A stretch of 64,000 nt of DNA from UBA10649 sp965278945 (lineage in GTDB: Bacteria; Actinomycetota; Actinomycetes; S36-B12): assembly GCA_965278945.1 (NCBI GenBank), contig OZ257128.1:930001-994000 (forward strand). The letters run 5' to 3'. Positions within the stretch are counted from its first letter, which is position 1, and each line of letters opens with the position of its first letter. Of this stretch, positions 5,996 to 15,173 are shown piece after piece. The notes beneath the pieces are model-generated. The model did not search any database, was not told the DNA's origin, and saw only the letters and a list, made by a program, of their open reading frames with translations. Made by a program: the position numbers and the translations under genes.

Positions 5996-6880
5996 GTGCG
6001 CCTGGTGTCGATGCTGCCCTCGGCAACAGAGATCGTCTACGCGCTCGGCCTCGACGACCAGCTCGTCGGCGTGAGCTTCGAGTGCGACGAGCCCGCGCGC
6101 GCACGAGTCGACAAGGCCGTTCTTGTCACGGGTCGCGACACCACAGGGATGACGCCGGGCGAGATCGACGACTACGTGCGCGAGCGCATGGCCGCGGGCG
6201 AGGACCTGTACACCCTGCGAGCGGGAGCCATGGCCGACCTGGCTCCCGACCTGATCATCACCCAGGACCTGTGCCGAGTGTGTGCAATCCCGTCGGGACA
6301 GATCGAGGACGCACTCGAGCACCTGCACTGCACTGCCGACGTGCTGACTCTCGACCCGCACTCGCTCGACGACGTGCTGCAGTCGATCCTCGCGGTGGGG
6401 GAGCGCACCGGAGTTGAGTCGCGAGCACGTGACCTCGTTGATGCGCTCCGATCTCGGCTCGACGACATCGCCGATCGCGTCGCTGGCCTGCATCGGCCCA
6501 GGGTCGCGATCATCGAGTGGGTCGATCCGCCGTTCACCTCAGGCCACTGGGTTCCCGACCTCGTCGTCGCCGCGGGCGGCGAGCCGGTCGCCGCGAACGC
6601 CGGTGGTCGATCCACGACGTCGACGTGGTCCGACATCCGAGCCGCACGTCCCGACATCGTCGTGGTGGCACCATGCGGCTACCACCTCGACGGAGCGCTG
6701 GAGCAGGCGCGCATCGTCGCGCCGCACCTGCCCGGGATCCCGGTGTGGGCGATCGACGCCGACGGAATCGTCGTGCGCCCCGGGCCTCGCCTGGTCGATG
6801 GCGTGGAGGCGCTCGCCGCGATCTTCCATCCCAACGCGGTCGCCGACCCCGCGCCAGGTGTGATCGCCCGCCTCGCGTAG
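5996..6880 (+). CDS. Cytosolic periplasmic-binding-fold protein (cobalamin/metal-binding, BtuF type)
   Basis: A 294-aa protein with the type III substrate-binding fold used for cobalamin and siderophores: RLVSMLPSATEIVYALG at the N-terminus, DLAPDLIITQDLCRVCAIPS, then VAIIEWVDPPFTSGHWVPDLVVAAGGEPV and ARPDIVVVAPCGYHLDGAL. It has no signal peptide or lipobox, so it is not a conventional transporter subunit. A group of such cytosolic proteins is common in actinobacteria and is annotated as cobalamin-binding. The CRVCAIPS and APCGY cysteines could ligate a metal. GTG start lies 7 nt after TACGCT. No permease or ATPase gene is adjacent. Confidence 0.8.
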   Translation: MRLVSMLPSATEIVYALGLDDQLVGVSFECDEPARARVDKAVLVTGRDTTGMTPGEIDDYVRERMAAGEDLYTLRAGAMADLAPDLIITQDLCRVCAIPSGQIEDALEHLHCTADVLTLDPHSLDDVLQSILAVGERTGVESRARDLVDALRSRLDDIADRVAGLHRPRVAIIEWVDPPFTSGHWVPDLVVAAGGEPVAANAGGRSTTSTWSDIRAARPDIVVVAPCGYHLDGALEQARIVAPHLPGIPVWAIDADGIVVRPGPRLVDGVEALAAIFHPNAVADPAPGVIARLA

Positions 6881-6986
6881 AGCCGCGTCCCGATAGAGGG
6901 AAACAGACGGCGATTGCGATGAAACTGCGACCTTCCTTAGGGGGTTCGGGGAGGTTTGGGGCATCCGCTTTTCGGGGATAACCGGG

Positions 6987-6997
6987 TATTATCCACA
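6987..6997 (+). promoter_or_regulatory. -10 TATTAT overlapping a DnaA-box sequence
   Basis: TATTAT (6987-6992) is the best -10 upstream of the glycine-rich protein gene, about 50 nt before its GTG. It overlaps a perfect TTATCCACA (6989-6997), the classical DnaA box. No clear -35 is seen. The rest of the 6881-7044 gap shows nothing else. Confidence 0.4.
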
Positions 6998-7044
6998 TGG
7001 CGAATTGACGCTTGAACCGCCCGATGGACCTGCAGGAGGCCTCC

Positions 7045-8475
7045 GTGACGCGTGTTGCACGCGCGCTGACCTGGCGTCGTGCGTCTGCATTGGCTGCGAT
7101 GACGGGCTGTGCCGGAGTGCTGCTGGCCATGACCCCCGCGGCTCCCGCCGAGGCGTTCCCCGAGGTGCCGAACTTCTGCAATGGCTGGTCGACTGGTGCA
7201 TCGGGAGTCGTCGTCGCAAGCAGCTTCCGCCGCTTCACGTTTACCTCCGATGGCACCTTCACCACGCCGAACACCACCGCGATGCCGGTTCGCCTGTTCA
7301 TGGTCGGCGGCGGCGGAGGCGGAGGCGCCGGAGGACTGAATGCCGGCGGGGGTGGCGGCGGTGCTGGTGCAGTCCTGGAGTACCTCGAGGCGGGCACGTC
7401 GCTCGAGCCGAACACGACCTACACGATCACGATCGGCCAGGGCGGAAGCGGATCGACCAGCATTACCCAGCGCGGCGGGTCGGGGACCTCGTCGATCGTC
7501 GCCGGCGGATCGCAGTACTTCGAGGCGACGGGCGGTGGTGGCGGTGCGTCCGGTGATGCCTCGGTCGGCACCGGTGCCAACGGCACCGTGTACCCGGGAA
7601 TGTATGCCGGGAGCAGCGGCGGAGGCGGCGCCGGCTACGACACCGTCACCCATGCGGGTGGCACCGGGGCAGCAGGCGATTCGTTCGCTGGCGGCAACGG
7701 CGGACTGGGTCAGGCGGGCAGCGCGGCCCAGCTCAATCGGCGCAACGGCGGCGGGGGCGGCGGATCGAATCCCTCGAACGGCGGCAACGGTACGACCGGT
7801 GGGGCCGGTGGTGGCGGTGGCAGCGGAGAGTCCAACGGTGACTCGACCGGCACGAGCATCTCGTACGCAAGCGGCGGCGGCGGCGGAGGTCGCAGCAGCG
7901 GCGGTTCCGGCAGTGGCGGTGGCGGCGGCGCGGGAGGGGTCGGGTCCGGGTTCGGCACCGACGCCAATACGACCGGCGGCACCGCCGGCGGCGGCGGCGG
8001 TGGCGGCGGCAACAACGCGGCCGCGGGGCTGACCGAGGGTGGCGATGGCGCGCGCGGCACCGTGGTCATTGCCCATCGCATTAACTACTCATGCCCCTCG
8101 ACCGCGCCCTCGGGAACGCCCGGGATTACCGGCACCATCGCTGGTGGCAACGCGGTGCTGAGCTGGAACGCTCCGGGCGGGTTCGCCACTCCGCAGGCGG
8201 TCGCCTCGTTCACGGTCGTGTACTACCTGCCGGGGGGAACGAGCTCGGGCAACATCTATGCCAAGGGTGGGCCGGTCTCCCCTCGGACGATCAACATCTC
8301 GGGAGATACCGAGGCCGAGTGTGAGGCACTGAATCCCTTGTGGGACTGCGCCGAGAGCTTGGGACTGGCAGGTGAGGCTGATGTCACCTTCAAGACCTTC
8401 GCGCGGACAACCGTCAATGGCGTCGGCAAGATGACCGCGGCGTCCGCGGCCGTGACGTACCCGGAAGACCCCTGA
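7045..8475 (+). CDS. Secreted glycine-rich protein with C-terminal Fn3-like domain
   Basis: A 476-aa exported protein. Residues 1-37 are a signal peptide ending near PAEAF. Residues ~50-345 are a glycine-rich low-complexity region with runs such as GGGGGGGAGG broken by short beta-forming stretches (TTYTITIGQGGSG, EATGGGGG), like the glycine-rich domains of surface adhesins. Residues ~355-476 look like a fibronectin-III type domain (NAVLSWNAPGGF, ASFTVVYYLPGG) with two Cys. GTG 7045 is chosen since AGGAGG lies 6 nt upstream, and the frame before it lacks a signal peptide start. The next gene starts one base after its stop, so both are probably co-exported surface proteins. Confidence 0.8.
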   Translation: MTRVARALTWRRASALAAMTGCAGVLLAMTPAAPAEAFPEVPNFCNGWSTGASGVVVASSFRRFTFTSDGTFTTPNTTAMPVRLFMVGGGGGGGAGGLNAGGGGGGAGAVLEYLEAGTSLEPNTTYTITIGQGGSGSTSITQRGGSGTSSIVAGGSQYFEATGGGGGASGDASVGTGANGTVYPGMYAGSSGGGGAGYDTVTHAGGTGAAGDSFAGGNGGLGQAGSAAQLNRRNGGGGGGSNPSNGGNGTTGGAGGGGGSGESNGDSTGTSISYASGGGGGGRSSGGSGSGGGGGAGGVGSGFGTDANTTGGTAGGGGGGGGNNAAAGLTEGGDGARGTVVIAHRINYSCPSTAPSGTPGITGTIAGGNAVLSWNAPGGFATPQAVASFTVVYYLPGGTSSGNIYAKGGPVSPRTINISGDTEAECEALNPLWDCAESLGLAGEADVTFKTFARTTVNGVGKMTAASAAVTYPEDP

Positions 8476-8476
8476 C

Positions 8477-9484
8477 ATGACGAGAGTGCTGCGTGCATTC
8501 CTCGTGATTGCATGCATGCTCGCAACCGCGCTCGCTGTCCCTGCGACTGCTGCTCGGGCCGACGACGGTGACATCTCCCTGAGTGTGCTGCGCGTGAGCA
8601 CCACCGAGGTCCACGTCGGGGTATGCCTCAGCAACGCCGCGGTGAGCGCGCTGCCGTTCAACCCGGTGATCCAGTACACGGTCACCTCGCCGGGCGGGAC
8701 CGTCGCGTCAGCGACCTGGTCGTACGAGGATCCCGAGGCAGCAGTGGTGAACACGAACGCCTGCCCCGCGGAGTTCGTGTCGTTCGCGATCACCTGCCTG
8801 AACCCCGGCACGGACTACACGTTCGCTGCGACGGCAACGCTGACCCCGCGGCTCAAGGACGACCTCGGCGTGGTCGATGCCGAGCGGGCCGTTCGAACCT
8901 CGGGTGCGTCGGTCAGTGCCACGACGCGGGGCACGGCAGGACCCGGCGGCTGCCCGGCGGACGACAGCGGCGGTTCGGGCGACTCCGGTGCTGCGGGCCC
9001 CGAGCCGGCACCGGATGCCGTGACCGTGACCCCTAGCAGTGGCACGACCTCGGACGCGCCGACGGGCGCAGGAACAGAGGTGCAGCCGGTCATCATCGCC
9101 CGCCCGCAGGAGTTCGGCCCAGCCCAACTCGCAGCCCTGTCGCCCGAGCAGGTTGCAAGCATCGAGCCCGCGACGTTCGGCCAGTTGCCTCCGTCGGCAT
9201 TCACGGCTCTCAAGCCGGCCCAGGCCGCCGCCCTCACCCCGGAGCAGGCGTCGGCGATCCGTCCCGCTCGCGCGGCCAGCCTCAGCCCGGCCACGGTCAG
9301 GTCGCTTCCGGTCGATGCGGTCAAGGTCCTTCGTCCGGCAGCGGTGAAGTTCCTCTCGCCCGCCGCCGTGGGCGCGATGACGACCGCGCAGTTGCGAGCA
9401 CTCACCCCACGTCAGATCGCCGCGCTGCGCCCGAAGCAACTGGCCGCGCTCACCGCCGCGGAGCGGGCGCTGCTGCGCCGCTAG
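8477..9484 (+). CDS. Secreted protein with C-terminal Ala/Leu/Pro repeat domain
   Basis: A 335-aa protein with a signal peptide (residues 1-27). Residues 30-150 form an Ig-like beta domain with Cys residues (VHVGVCLSNAA, VNTNACPAEF, FAITCLNPGTDYTFAATATL, GGCPADD). A Gly/Ser/Pro linker follows, and residues ~205-335 hold about ten copies of a roughly 11-residue repeat of the form xLxPxQxAAL (AALSPEQVASI, AALTPEQASAI, RALTPRQIAAL, AALRPKQLAAL). Such repeats occur in other actinobacterial surface proteins; function is not known. ATG lies one base after the stop of the glycine-rich gene. It converges without a gap on the methyltransferase gene at 9485. Confidence 0.75.
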   Translation: MTRVLRAFLVIACMLATALAVPATAARADDGDISLSVLRVSTTEVHVGVCLSNAAVSALPFNPVIQYTVTSPGGTVASATWSYEDPEAAVVNTNACPAEFVSFAITCLNPGTDYTFAATATLTPRLKDDLGVVDAERAVRTSGASVSATTRGTAGPGGCPADDSGGSGDSGAAGPEPAPDAVTVTPSSGTTSDAPTGAGTEVQPVIIARPQEFGPAQLAALSPEQVASIEPATFGQLPPSAFTALKPAQAAALTPEQASAIRPARAASLSPATVRSLPVDAVKVLRPAAVKFLSPAAVGAMTTAQLRALTPRQIAALRPKQLAALTAAERALLRR

Positions 9485-10315
9485 TTACGACGCGACGGCC
9501 TGGATCGTGTAGGTCAGCGGGACGCGCGCGGACTCGTCGGACAGGCGCCATTCGCCGCCCTCGACCGCGTGAAAGACATCGGCTCCGACGAACGGATTCC
9601 ACGGCACGCTCTCGTGCTCCTCGAATCCGGTGATCGTCATCCCGGCATTCAGCAGCGCGGTGATGATCTCGCCGAGGCCGTGGTTCCACGAGTGGCTCTC
9701 GGTGTGCGTCAGGGCTCCCTCGATCTCGACGTACGAGCCCGCCGTCGTGTCGACGACCGGCTCGATGGTCTCGAAGTACGCGTACCGCATCACCAGTTCG
9801 GTATCGGGGCGCTCGTAGTCCAAAGACCACAGCAGCGGGTGTCCGTCGCGAACGAACAGGCGGCCGCCCGGGCGAAGCAGTCCGCGCACGACCTTGGCCC
9901 AGCGGTCGATGTCGGGGAGCCAGCACAGCGCGCCGATGCCGGTGAAGACGAAGTCGAAGGTTCCCTCGCCGAGGGCATTCACGGCATCGTAGGCATCCGC
10001 GACGACGTAGTCGATGTCGGCGCCGACGCGCGCAGCAAGGGCTCGGGCCTGGTCGATGGACGCGGGTGAGAAGTCCAGTCCGGTCATGCGCGCGCCCAGG
10101 CGACTCAGGGACAGAGTGTCGGTGCCGATGTGGCACTGCAGGTGAAGGCCCGTCAGGCCGGCGATGTCACCAAGGCGGGGGAGATCGAACCGCACGACGT
10201 CGCTCAGGTGCTGCGGGTCCGACGCGAAGAGGTCGGCACCGTAGTCCGGTGATGCGGCGTGAGCCGGTGCCCGTTCGTCCCAGTGCGCGAGGTTGACGGA
10301 GCGCGAGTCGGTCAT
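9485..10315 (-). CDS. SAM-dependent methyltransferase (class I)
   Basis: A 276-aa methyltransferase. The SAM motif is LTGLHLQCHIGTDTLSLSRLGARMTGLDFS (residues ~51-80), with motif II DFVFTGIGALCWLPDIDRWAKVVRGLLRPGGRLFVRDGHP. It is close to a widespread actinobacterial family of unknown substrate. ATG 10315 is chosen because TAGGCT lies 7 nt before it; a 26-residue longer start upstream lacks support. The downstream end abuts the stop of the convergent secreted-protein gene. The hydrolase gene ends 5 bp upstream, so the two probably share a transcript although this gene also has its own promoter. Confidence 0.85.
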   Translation of the reverse strand: MTDSRSVNLAHWDERAPAHAASPDYGADLFASDPQHLSDVVRFDLPRLGDIAGLTGLHLQCHIGTDTLSLSRLGARMTGLDFSPASIDQARALAARVGADIDYVVADAYDAVNALGEGTFDFVFTGIGALCWLPDIDRWAKVVRGLLRPGGRLFVRDGHPLLWSLDYERPDTELVMRYAYFETIEPVVDTTAGSYVEIEGALTHTESHSWNHGLGEIITALLNAGMTITGFEEHESVPWNPFVGADVFHAVEGGEWRLSDESARVPLTYTIQAVAS

Positions 10316-10320
10316 GGCGG

Positions 10321-11037
10321 TCAGCCTATGGGCGGCGATGCGGCGCGAGCGATGCCCGAGATGATCGCCGCGAGCTCCTGCGGACGCGACCACATCGGCC
10401 AGTGGCTGGTCGGCAGGTCGACGTACGTGACGTCGTGCAGGTCGACGAGCCCGCCGAGGAATGCGTAGCCTGCCTTCGCGGCCGCCTGGTACTGCTCGGA
10501 CGGGAATGCCGAGCAGATGACGGTGGTGGGTACGTCGAGCCGGGCGTCGTTGGTCAGTACCGCGGACTCGCGCAACGCGGCACCCGGCTCGGGGACCGAC
10601 CGCTCACGGAACGTGTCGAGCTGTTCCTGGCTCAGGCCGGTGAGGTTCTCCTCCTCGGCAAGCTTCTCCGGCGGATACAGCGGCAGCTCAATGTCGGTGA
10701 AGTCCGCGTCGAGAGGTCCGGTCGCGGGACCGGTGTCGACGTAGACCATCGCGGCGACCTGGTGCGGGATGCGATCGGTGACCGCGTAGCCCGGAGCCCC
10801 CGCGCCGCTGTGGACGCACAGCACCACGGGATCACCGGCGGCGATGACCTCCGCGCAGATCGCCTCGACGTGATCCTCGAAGGTGATTGACGAGCGGTCG
10901 GTGTGCACGGAGTCCAGGCCGGGCAGCGTGATGGCCATGACGTCGTGGCCATCGGCGATGAGCGCCGCAGCGACGTCGTCCCACGCCCATGCACCAAGCC
11001 AGAACCCCGGCACGAGAACGATCGGTGGCGTATCCAT
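10321..11037 (-). CDS. Alpha/beta hydrolase
   Basis: A 238-aa cytoplasmic alpha/beta hydrolase of the esterase/salicylate-esterase-like group: oxyanion-hole region LVPGFWLGAWAWDDV, nucleophile elbow CVHSGAG (Ser near residue 77) and a C-terminal DLPTSHWPMWSRP that supplies the catalytic His. Substrate unknown. ATG lies 6 nt after TACGGT with no Shine-Dalgarno sequence (leaderless). The methyltransferase gene follows after 5 bp. Confidence 0.87.
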   Translation of the reverse strand: MDTPPIVLVPGFWLGAWAWDDVAAALIADGHDVMAITLPGLDSVHTDRSSITFEDHVEAICAEVIAAGDPVVLCVHSGAGAPGYAVTDRIPHQVAAMVYVDTGPATGPLDADFTDIELPLYPPEKLAEEENLTGLSQEQLDTFRERSVPEPGAALRESAVLTNDARLDVPTTVICSAFPSEQYQAAAKAGYAFLGGLVDLHDVTYVDLPTSHWPMWSRPQELAAIISGIARAASPPIG

Positions 11038-11043
11038 GCGGCA

Positions 11044-11049
11044 ACCGTA
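11044..11049 (-). promoter_or_regulatory. Leaderless -10 box of the hydrolase gene
   Basis: TACGGT 6 nt before the ATG, identical in sequence and spacing to the box in front of the molybdoenzyme operon at 5496-5501. Confidence 0.5.
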
Positions 11050-11074
11050 GGCCGCATGGCTGACACCGTCGAGG

Positions 11075-12073
<999 letters not shown>

Positions 12074-12122
12074 GGTCGTCGCTCCTGCCATTGTCGTGAA
12101 GGCCAACGTAGAGGAGCGTCGC

Positions 12123-12506
12123 ATGAGGATTGACCGCAGCAACCCGGACATCGGCTATCTGGACCCCGACCGGCTTGCCGAGCTCGGTGTCTCGCAGGTC
12201 GTCGTCGCGGGGGACCAGGTGCACTGGTCGGGGATCGTGTCGACGTCTGGCGCCGACGTCGAATCCCAGCTGACGTTCATCCTCGCCACACTCGACGCAT
12301 GCCTAGAGTCGGCAGGCACCGACCGTACGCGTGTGGTGATGCTGACGATGTTCACGACGGACATGGACGGACTGTCCGCAGCGCTGAAGTCCGTCTACGC
12401 GCCGTGGGCGGGGGAGCACCGCCCGGCGCTGACCTGCATCGGAGTGGCGCGACTGGCGTACCCGCAACTCGCCCTCGAGGTGCAGGGAATGGCCCTGCTC
12501 CCCTGA
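12123..12506 (+). CDS. RidA/YjgF/YER057c family protein
   Basis: A 127-aa protein of the RidA family (trimeric, cytoplasmic; archetypes deaminate reactive enamine/imine intermediates). Seen here: VVVAGDQVHWSGIVST, LTFILATLDACLESAGTDRTRVVMLTMFTTDM and RPALTCIGVARLAYPQLALEVQGMALL. The arginine of archetypal RidA that binds the carboxylate (near VARLAYP) is present, so imine deaminase activity is possible. ATG is preceded by GAGGAG at 6 nt. It is transcribed away from the aldo/keto reductase with only 49 bp between start codons. Confidence 0.88.
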   Translation: MRIDRSNPDIGYLDPDRLAELGVSQVVVAGDQVHWSGIVSTSGADVESQLTFILATLDACLESAGTDRTRVVMLTMFTTDMDGLSAALKSVYAPWAGEHRPALTCIGVARLAYPQLALEVQGMALLP

Positions 12507-12509
12507 GCT

Positions 12510-13223
12510 CTATCGGGCGGTGAACTGCACAGGCATCCGACCTACGAGCGCTCGGCTGCCCGGCCTGACAGACGAGCACGTGTTCAACGCGGTGCACATG
12601 GTCGTCGCGTACGCCGGGACGGTGAGCCGCCCCGGGCTCCCTGAACTGGTCCACGCCACGAGCGACCGAGCACCGTCACGCGTGAGACGGCACGTTCGCA
12701 CATGCCCGTCACGGCAGTCCGCGACACCGCCGACCATCCAGTCGCGGGCCGCCTGGAACGCGATTGCTCCCGGGTATCCCGTTGCCATGGTGATTCCCAG
12801 CAGGTCCGTCTTCGCAGACCACGAGTACCAGAAGGTCCTGGCGATGCCGAGACGGATGCTGTCGAGGTAGGTCTGGGCGACGTAAGTCGCTGCCTTCCTG
12901 CCGCCGATGTCCTTGTCCGGGTAGGCGTTGCCAGGGCCTTTGATCCCGTAGTTGACCTCGGTATCCCACAGAGGTCGCTTGGGTGCGTTTGCCGCGCGGA
13001 GTTCCTTGCGCGTCTTGGCAACGTATGAAGCACGTATCGCGGGTGTGGCCGTGCTCGGCCCGTAGGTGTGGAGCGCGGCAGTCATGTCCTTCTCCCCGCC
13101 CTCGGGATGGAAGCCGATGCACCAGCAGCCGCCGAACACTCCGTTGTTCGCCTCGACGAGCGCGGCGAACGCGGGCCACGTCGACTCGTCGAGAGGCTTG
13201 ATCCTGTACGCGTAGTCGTCCAT
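12510..13223 (-). CDS. Chimeric ORF: GNAT N-terminus joined to a glycoside hydrolase C-terminus (probable pseudogene)
   Basis: A 237-aa frame made of two unrelated parts. Residues 1-45 (YRIKPLDESTWPAFAALVE, NNGVFGGCWCIGFHPEG) match the N-terminus of a GNAT acetyltransferase family, but the acetyl-CoA-binding core that should follow is absent. From about residue 50 the sequence (LHTYGPSTATPAIRASYV, PLWDTEVNYGIKGPGNAYPD, RTFWYSWSAKTDLLGITM, then Cys-rich ADCRDGHVRTCRLTRDG) resembles the last third of a secreted clan-A glycoside hydrolase, with the WDTEVN nucleophile Glu but no acid/base half and no signal peptide. Neither part should be active. It ends 3 bp from the convergent RidA gene. Confidence 0.6.
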   Translation of the reverse strand: MDDYAYRIKPLDESTWPAFAALVEANNGVFGGCWCIGFHPEGGEKDMTAALHTYGPSTATPAIRASYVAKTRKELRAANAPKRPLWDTEVNYGIKGPGNAYPDKDIGGRKAATYVAQTYLDSIRLGIARTFWYSWSAKTDLLGITMATGYPGAIAFQAARDWMVGGVADCRDGHVRTCRLTRDGARSLVAWTSSGSPGRLTVPAYATTMCTALNTCSSVRPGSRALVGRMPVQFTAR

Positions 13224-13237
13224 GCGCGGACCCGGGA

Positions 13238-13858
13238 CTACTCGCCGCTCGCGGCCGGAACGTTCTCGACGATCTCCTCGTATGACTGAGGTGTGGGCAG
13301 CTCGGCAGTCGCGTAGACGAGGCGTACGACACCGCTCGGGTAGGACTCTGTCTTCAGCAGGGTGAACGGATACATCGGTTCGCCCTCCTCGAACAGGCGC
13401 GTCCCGTTGCGTGCCGCGATCGGGTGTACGAGCAGGCGCAGCTCATCGAGCAGTCCGGCCGTCAGGAGCTGACGCACGATCGACACCGAGCCTGCGATGA
13501 GGATCTTGTCGACACCGTCCTGCGCCTTGAGCGCGGTGACCGCGTCGACCAGGCTGCCGTCGATTGCCGCGACGTTGCGCCAGCCGAGGTCATGCTTGCC
13601 GCGCGTGGCGACCACCTTGCGAACATCGCCGAGCTGCGCGGCGAAGGTCGCATCATCCCCGCCGGCCGCCTCGCGCTCTGGCCATGCGCCGGCGAAGCTG
13701 TCGTAGGTCTGTCGTCCGAGGAGCAGGACGTCGACATCTTCGTAGTCCTCGCCGACTGCTGCGCCCATGTTCTCGTCGAAGTAGGGGAAGTGCCACGCGA
13801 AGTCGATCTCGGCAACGCCGTCGAGCGTGATGAACAAGGTGGAGACGAGCTTCGCCAT
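13238..13858 (-). CDS. Dihydrofolate reductase family protein (RibD C-terminal domain type)
   Basis: A 206-aa protein of the RibD_C/DHFR-like fold: TLFITLDGVAEIDFAWHFPYFDENMG at the start, DVLLLGRQTYDSFAGAWP, the DKILIAGSVSIVRQLLTAGLLDELRLLVHPIAARNGTRLF block near the middle. Members reduce pterins, deazaflavin-related or other small substrates with NADPH; the exact one is not known. ATG is preceded by GGAGGAA at 3 nt. The chimeric ORF starts 14 bp downstream. Confidence 0.87.
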   Translation of the reverse strand: MAKLVSTLFITLDGVAEIDFAWHFPYFDENMGAAVGEDYEDVDVLLLGRQTYDSFAGAWPEREAAGGDDATFAAQLGDVRKVVATRGKHDLGWRNVAAIDGSLVDAVTALKAQDGVDKILIAGSVSIVRQLLTAGLLDELRLLVHPIAARNGTRLFEEGEPMYPFTLLKTESYPSGVVRLVYATAELPTPQSYEEIVENVPAASGE

Positions 13859-13939
13859 GGTTCCTCCGGGGGCGGCGTGACCGCATCGCTATGTCCGCGA
13901 CAATAACAACTTCAGCGTGGCCGGCCGGGGGGACCGAAC

Positions 13940-15169
13940 GTGAGCAAGGCGGGATCCGCGAGCCGGCGCTATTGGCTGATCGCGCTCGCCGTCGTGCTGG
14001 TGCTCGTCCTCCTCGCCGCGGGCAACGTGGTTCGACGTGTCGTCGAGGGTGAGGCGGAGCAGAGGTCAGACGGTCCGTTCTACTCGCTGGATACGCCCGT
14101 CGAGCCTGGCGCGCCCGGCGACATCATTCGGCGCGAGCCGATCGCGAGTGCGCCGCTCGGCGCATCAGCGACGCGTGTGATCTACCACTCGCGCGACATG
14201 GCCGGACGTGACATCGCGGTGTCGGGCATTGTCATCGAGCCCGACGGCCCGGCCCCTGAGGGCGGAAGGACGATCGTGTCGTGGGCGCATCCCACAACCG
14301 GCAGCGCCGCGCACTGTGCGCCGTCCCTCGGCCTTGACCCGTTTCTCGCCATCGAGGGCATGCACGAGCTGCTCGCCGAGGGCTACGCGATCGCGGCGAC
14401 GGACTATCCGGGCATGGGGGTCGCGGGGGAGTCCTCCTACCTGCTCGGAGTGACCGAGTCGAACAGCGTGCTCGATGCGGCGCGCGCGGCACGGAACGTC
14501 CTCGAGTCCGACGTGAGCGACCGGCTCGTGCTGTGGGGTCACTCGCAGGGCGGCCAGGCGGCCCTGTTCGCTGCCCAGCGAGCGGAGGAGTACGCGCCCG
14601 ATCTCGACCTCCGGGGTGTGTCCGTCGCGGCGCCCGCCGCCGACCTCAACGTGCTCATGACCGACAACATCGGCACGCGCGCGGGCGTCACGATCGCGGC
14701 GTATGCGATCGAGGCGTACGAGCGTGCCTACGCCGACCGCTTCGCCAAGGACGAGCTCGCCGCGATCCTCACGCCGGCTGGCGCCGAGGCCACGCCGGAC
14801 CTGGCGGCGCTGTGCCTGCTCACCGAGTCGAAGCAGATCCAGGCGATCGCGGACCCGCTGATCGGCAAGTACGTCACGAACGACCCGGCGACGACGGAGC
14901 CGTGGCAGACCCTGCTGCGCGAGAACAGCGCGGGAGGGGCACCGATCACGGTTCCGGTCTTCGTCGGCCAGGGGCTCGCCGACACCCTCGTCGACCCGAG
15001 CGCCACGCAGGAGTACGTCAGCACATTGTGCGAGGCAGGAACCGACGTCTCGTTCCACGAGTTCCCGAAGATCGACCATGCCCTCGCGGCATATGCGTCA
15101 GTGCCAGAGCTCCTGCTCTGGTTGTCGGACATCTCAGCCGCGCAGGAGCCTGACTCAACCTGCCCTTAG
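13940..15169 (+). CDS. Membrane-anchored secretory lipase-type alpha/beta hydrolase
   Basis: A 409-aa extracytoplasmic hydrolase. Residues 10-30 are one hydrophobic segment (signal anchor or uncleaved signal). The catalytic part shows TIVSWAHPTTGSAAHCAPS, TDYPGMGVAGESSYLLG, the nucleophile elbow WGHSQGGQAALFA (Ser near residue 199), FVGQGLADTLVDP (Asp) and PKIDHALAAYASV (His), as in secretory lipase/LIP-family esterases of actinobacteria. GTG 13940 follows GGGGGGACCGAAC; a divergent arrangement with the DHFR-like gene leaves an 81-bp promoter region. Likely acts on lipids or esters outside the cell. Confidence 0.88.
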   Translation: MSKAGSASRRYWLIALAVVLVLVLLAAGNVVRRVVEGEAEQRSDGPFYSLDTPVEPGAPGDIIRREPIASAPLGASATRVIYHSRDMAGRDIAVSGIVIEPDGPAPEGGRTIVSWAHPTTGSAAHCAPSLGLDPFLAIEGMHELLAEGYAIAATDYPGMGVAGESSYLLGVTESNSVLDAARAARNVLESDVSDRLVLWGHSQGGQAALFAAQRAEEYAPDLDLRGVSVAAPAADLNVLMTDNIGTRAGVTIAAYAIEAYERAYADRFAKDELAAILTPAGAEATPDLAALCLLTESKQIQAIADPLIGKYVTNDPATTEPWQTLLRENSAGGAPITVPVFVGQGLADTLVDPSATQEYVSTLCEAGTDVSFHEFPKIDHALAAYASVPELLLWLSDISAAQEPDSTCP

Positions 15170-15173
15170 TCGG

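Noticed and set aside
7300..8050. Tandem repeats as a CRISPR or VNTR array
   Set aside because: The repetition is codon-level GGC/GGT in a glycine-rich protein with irregular units; there are no spacers.
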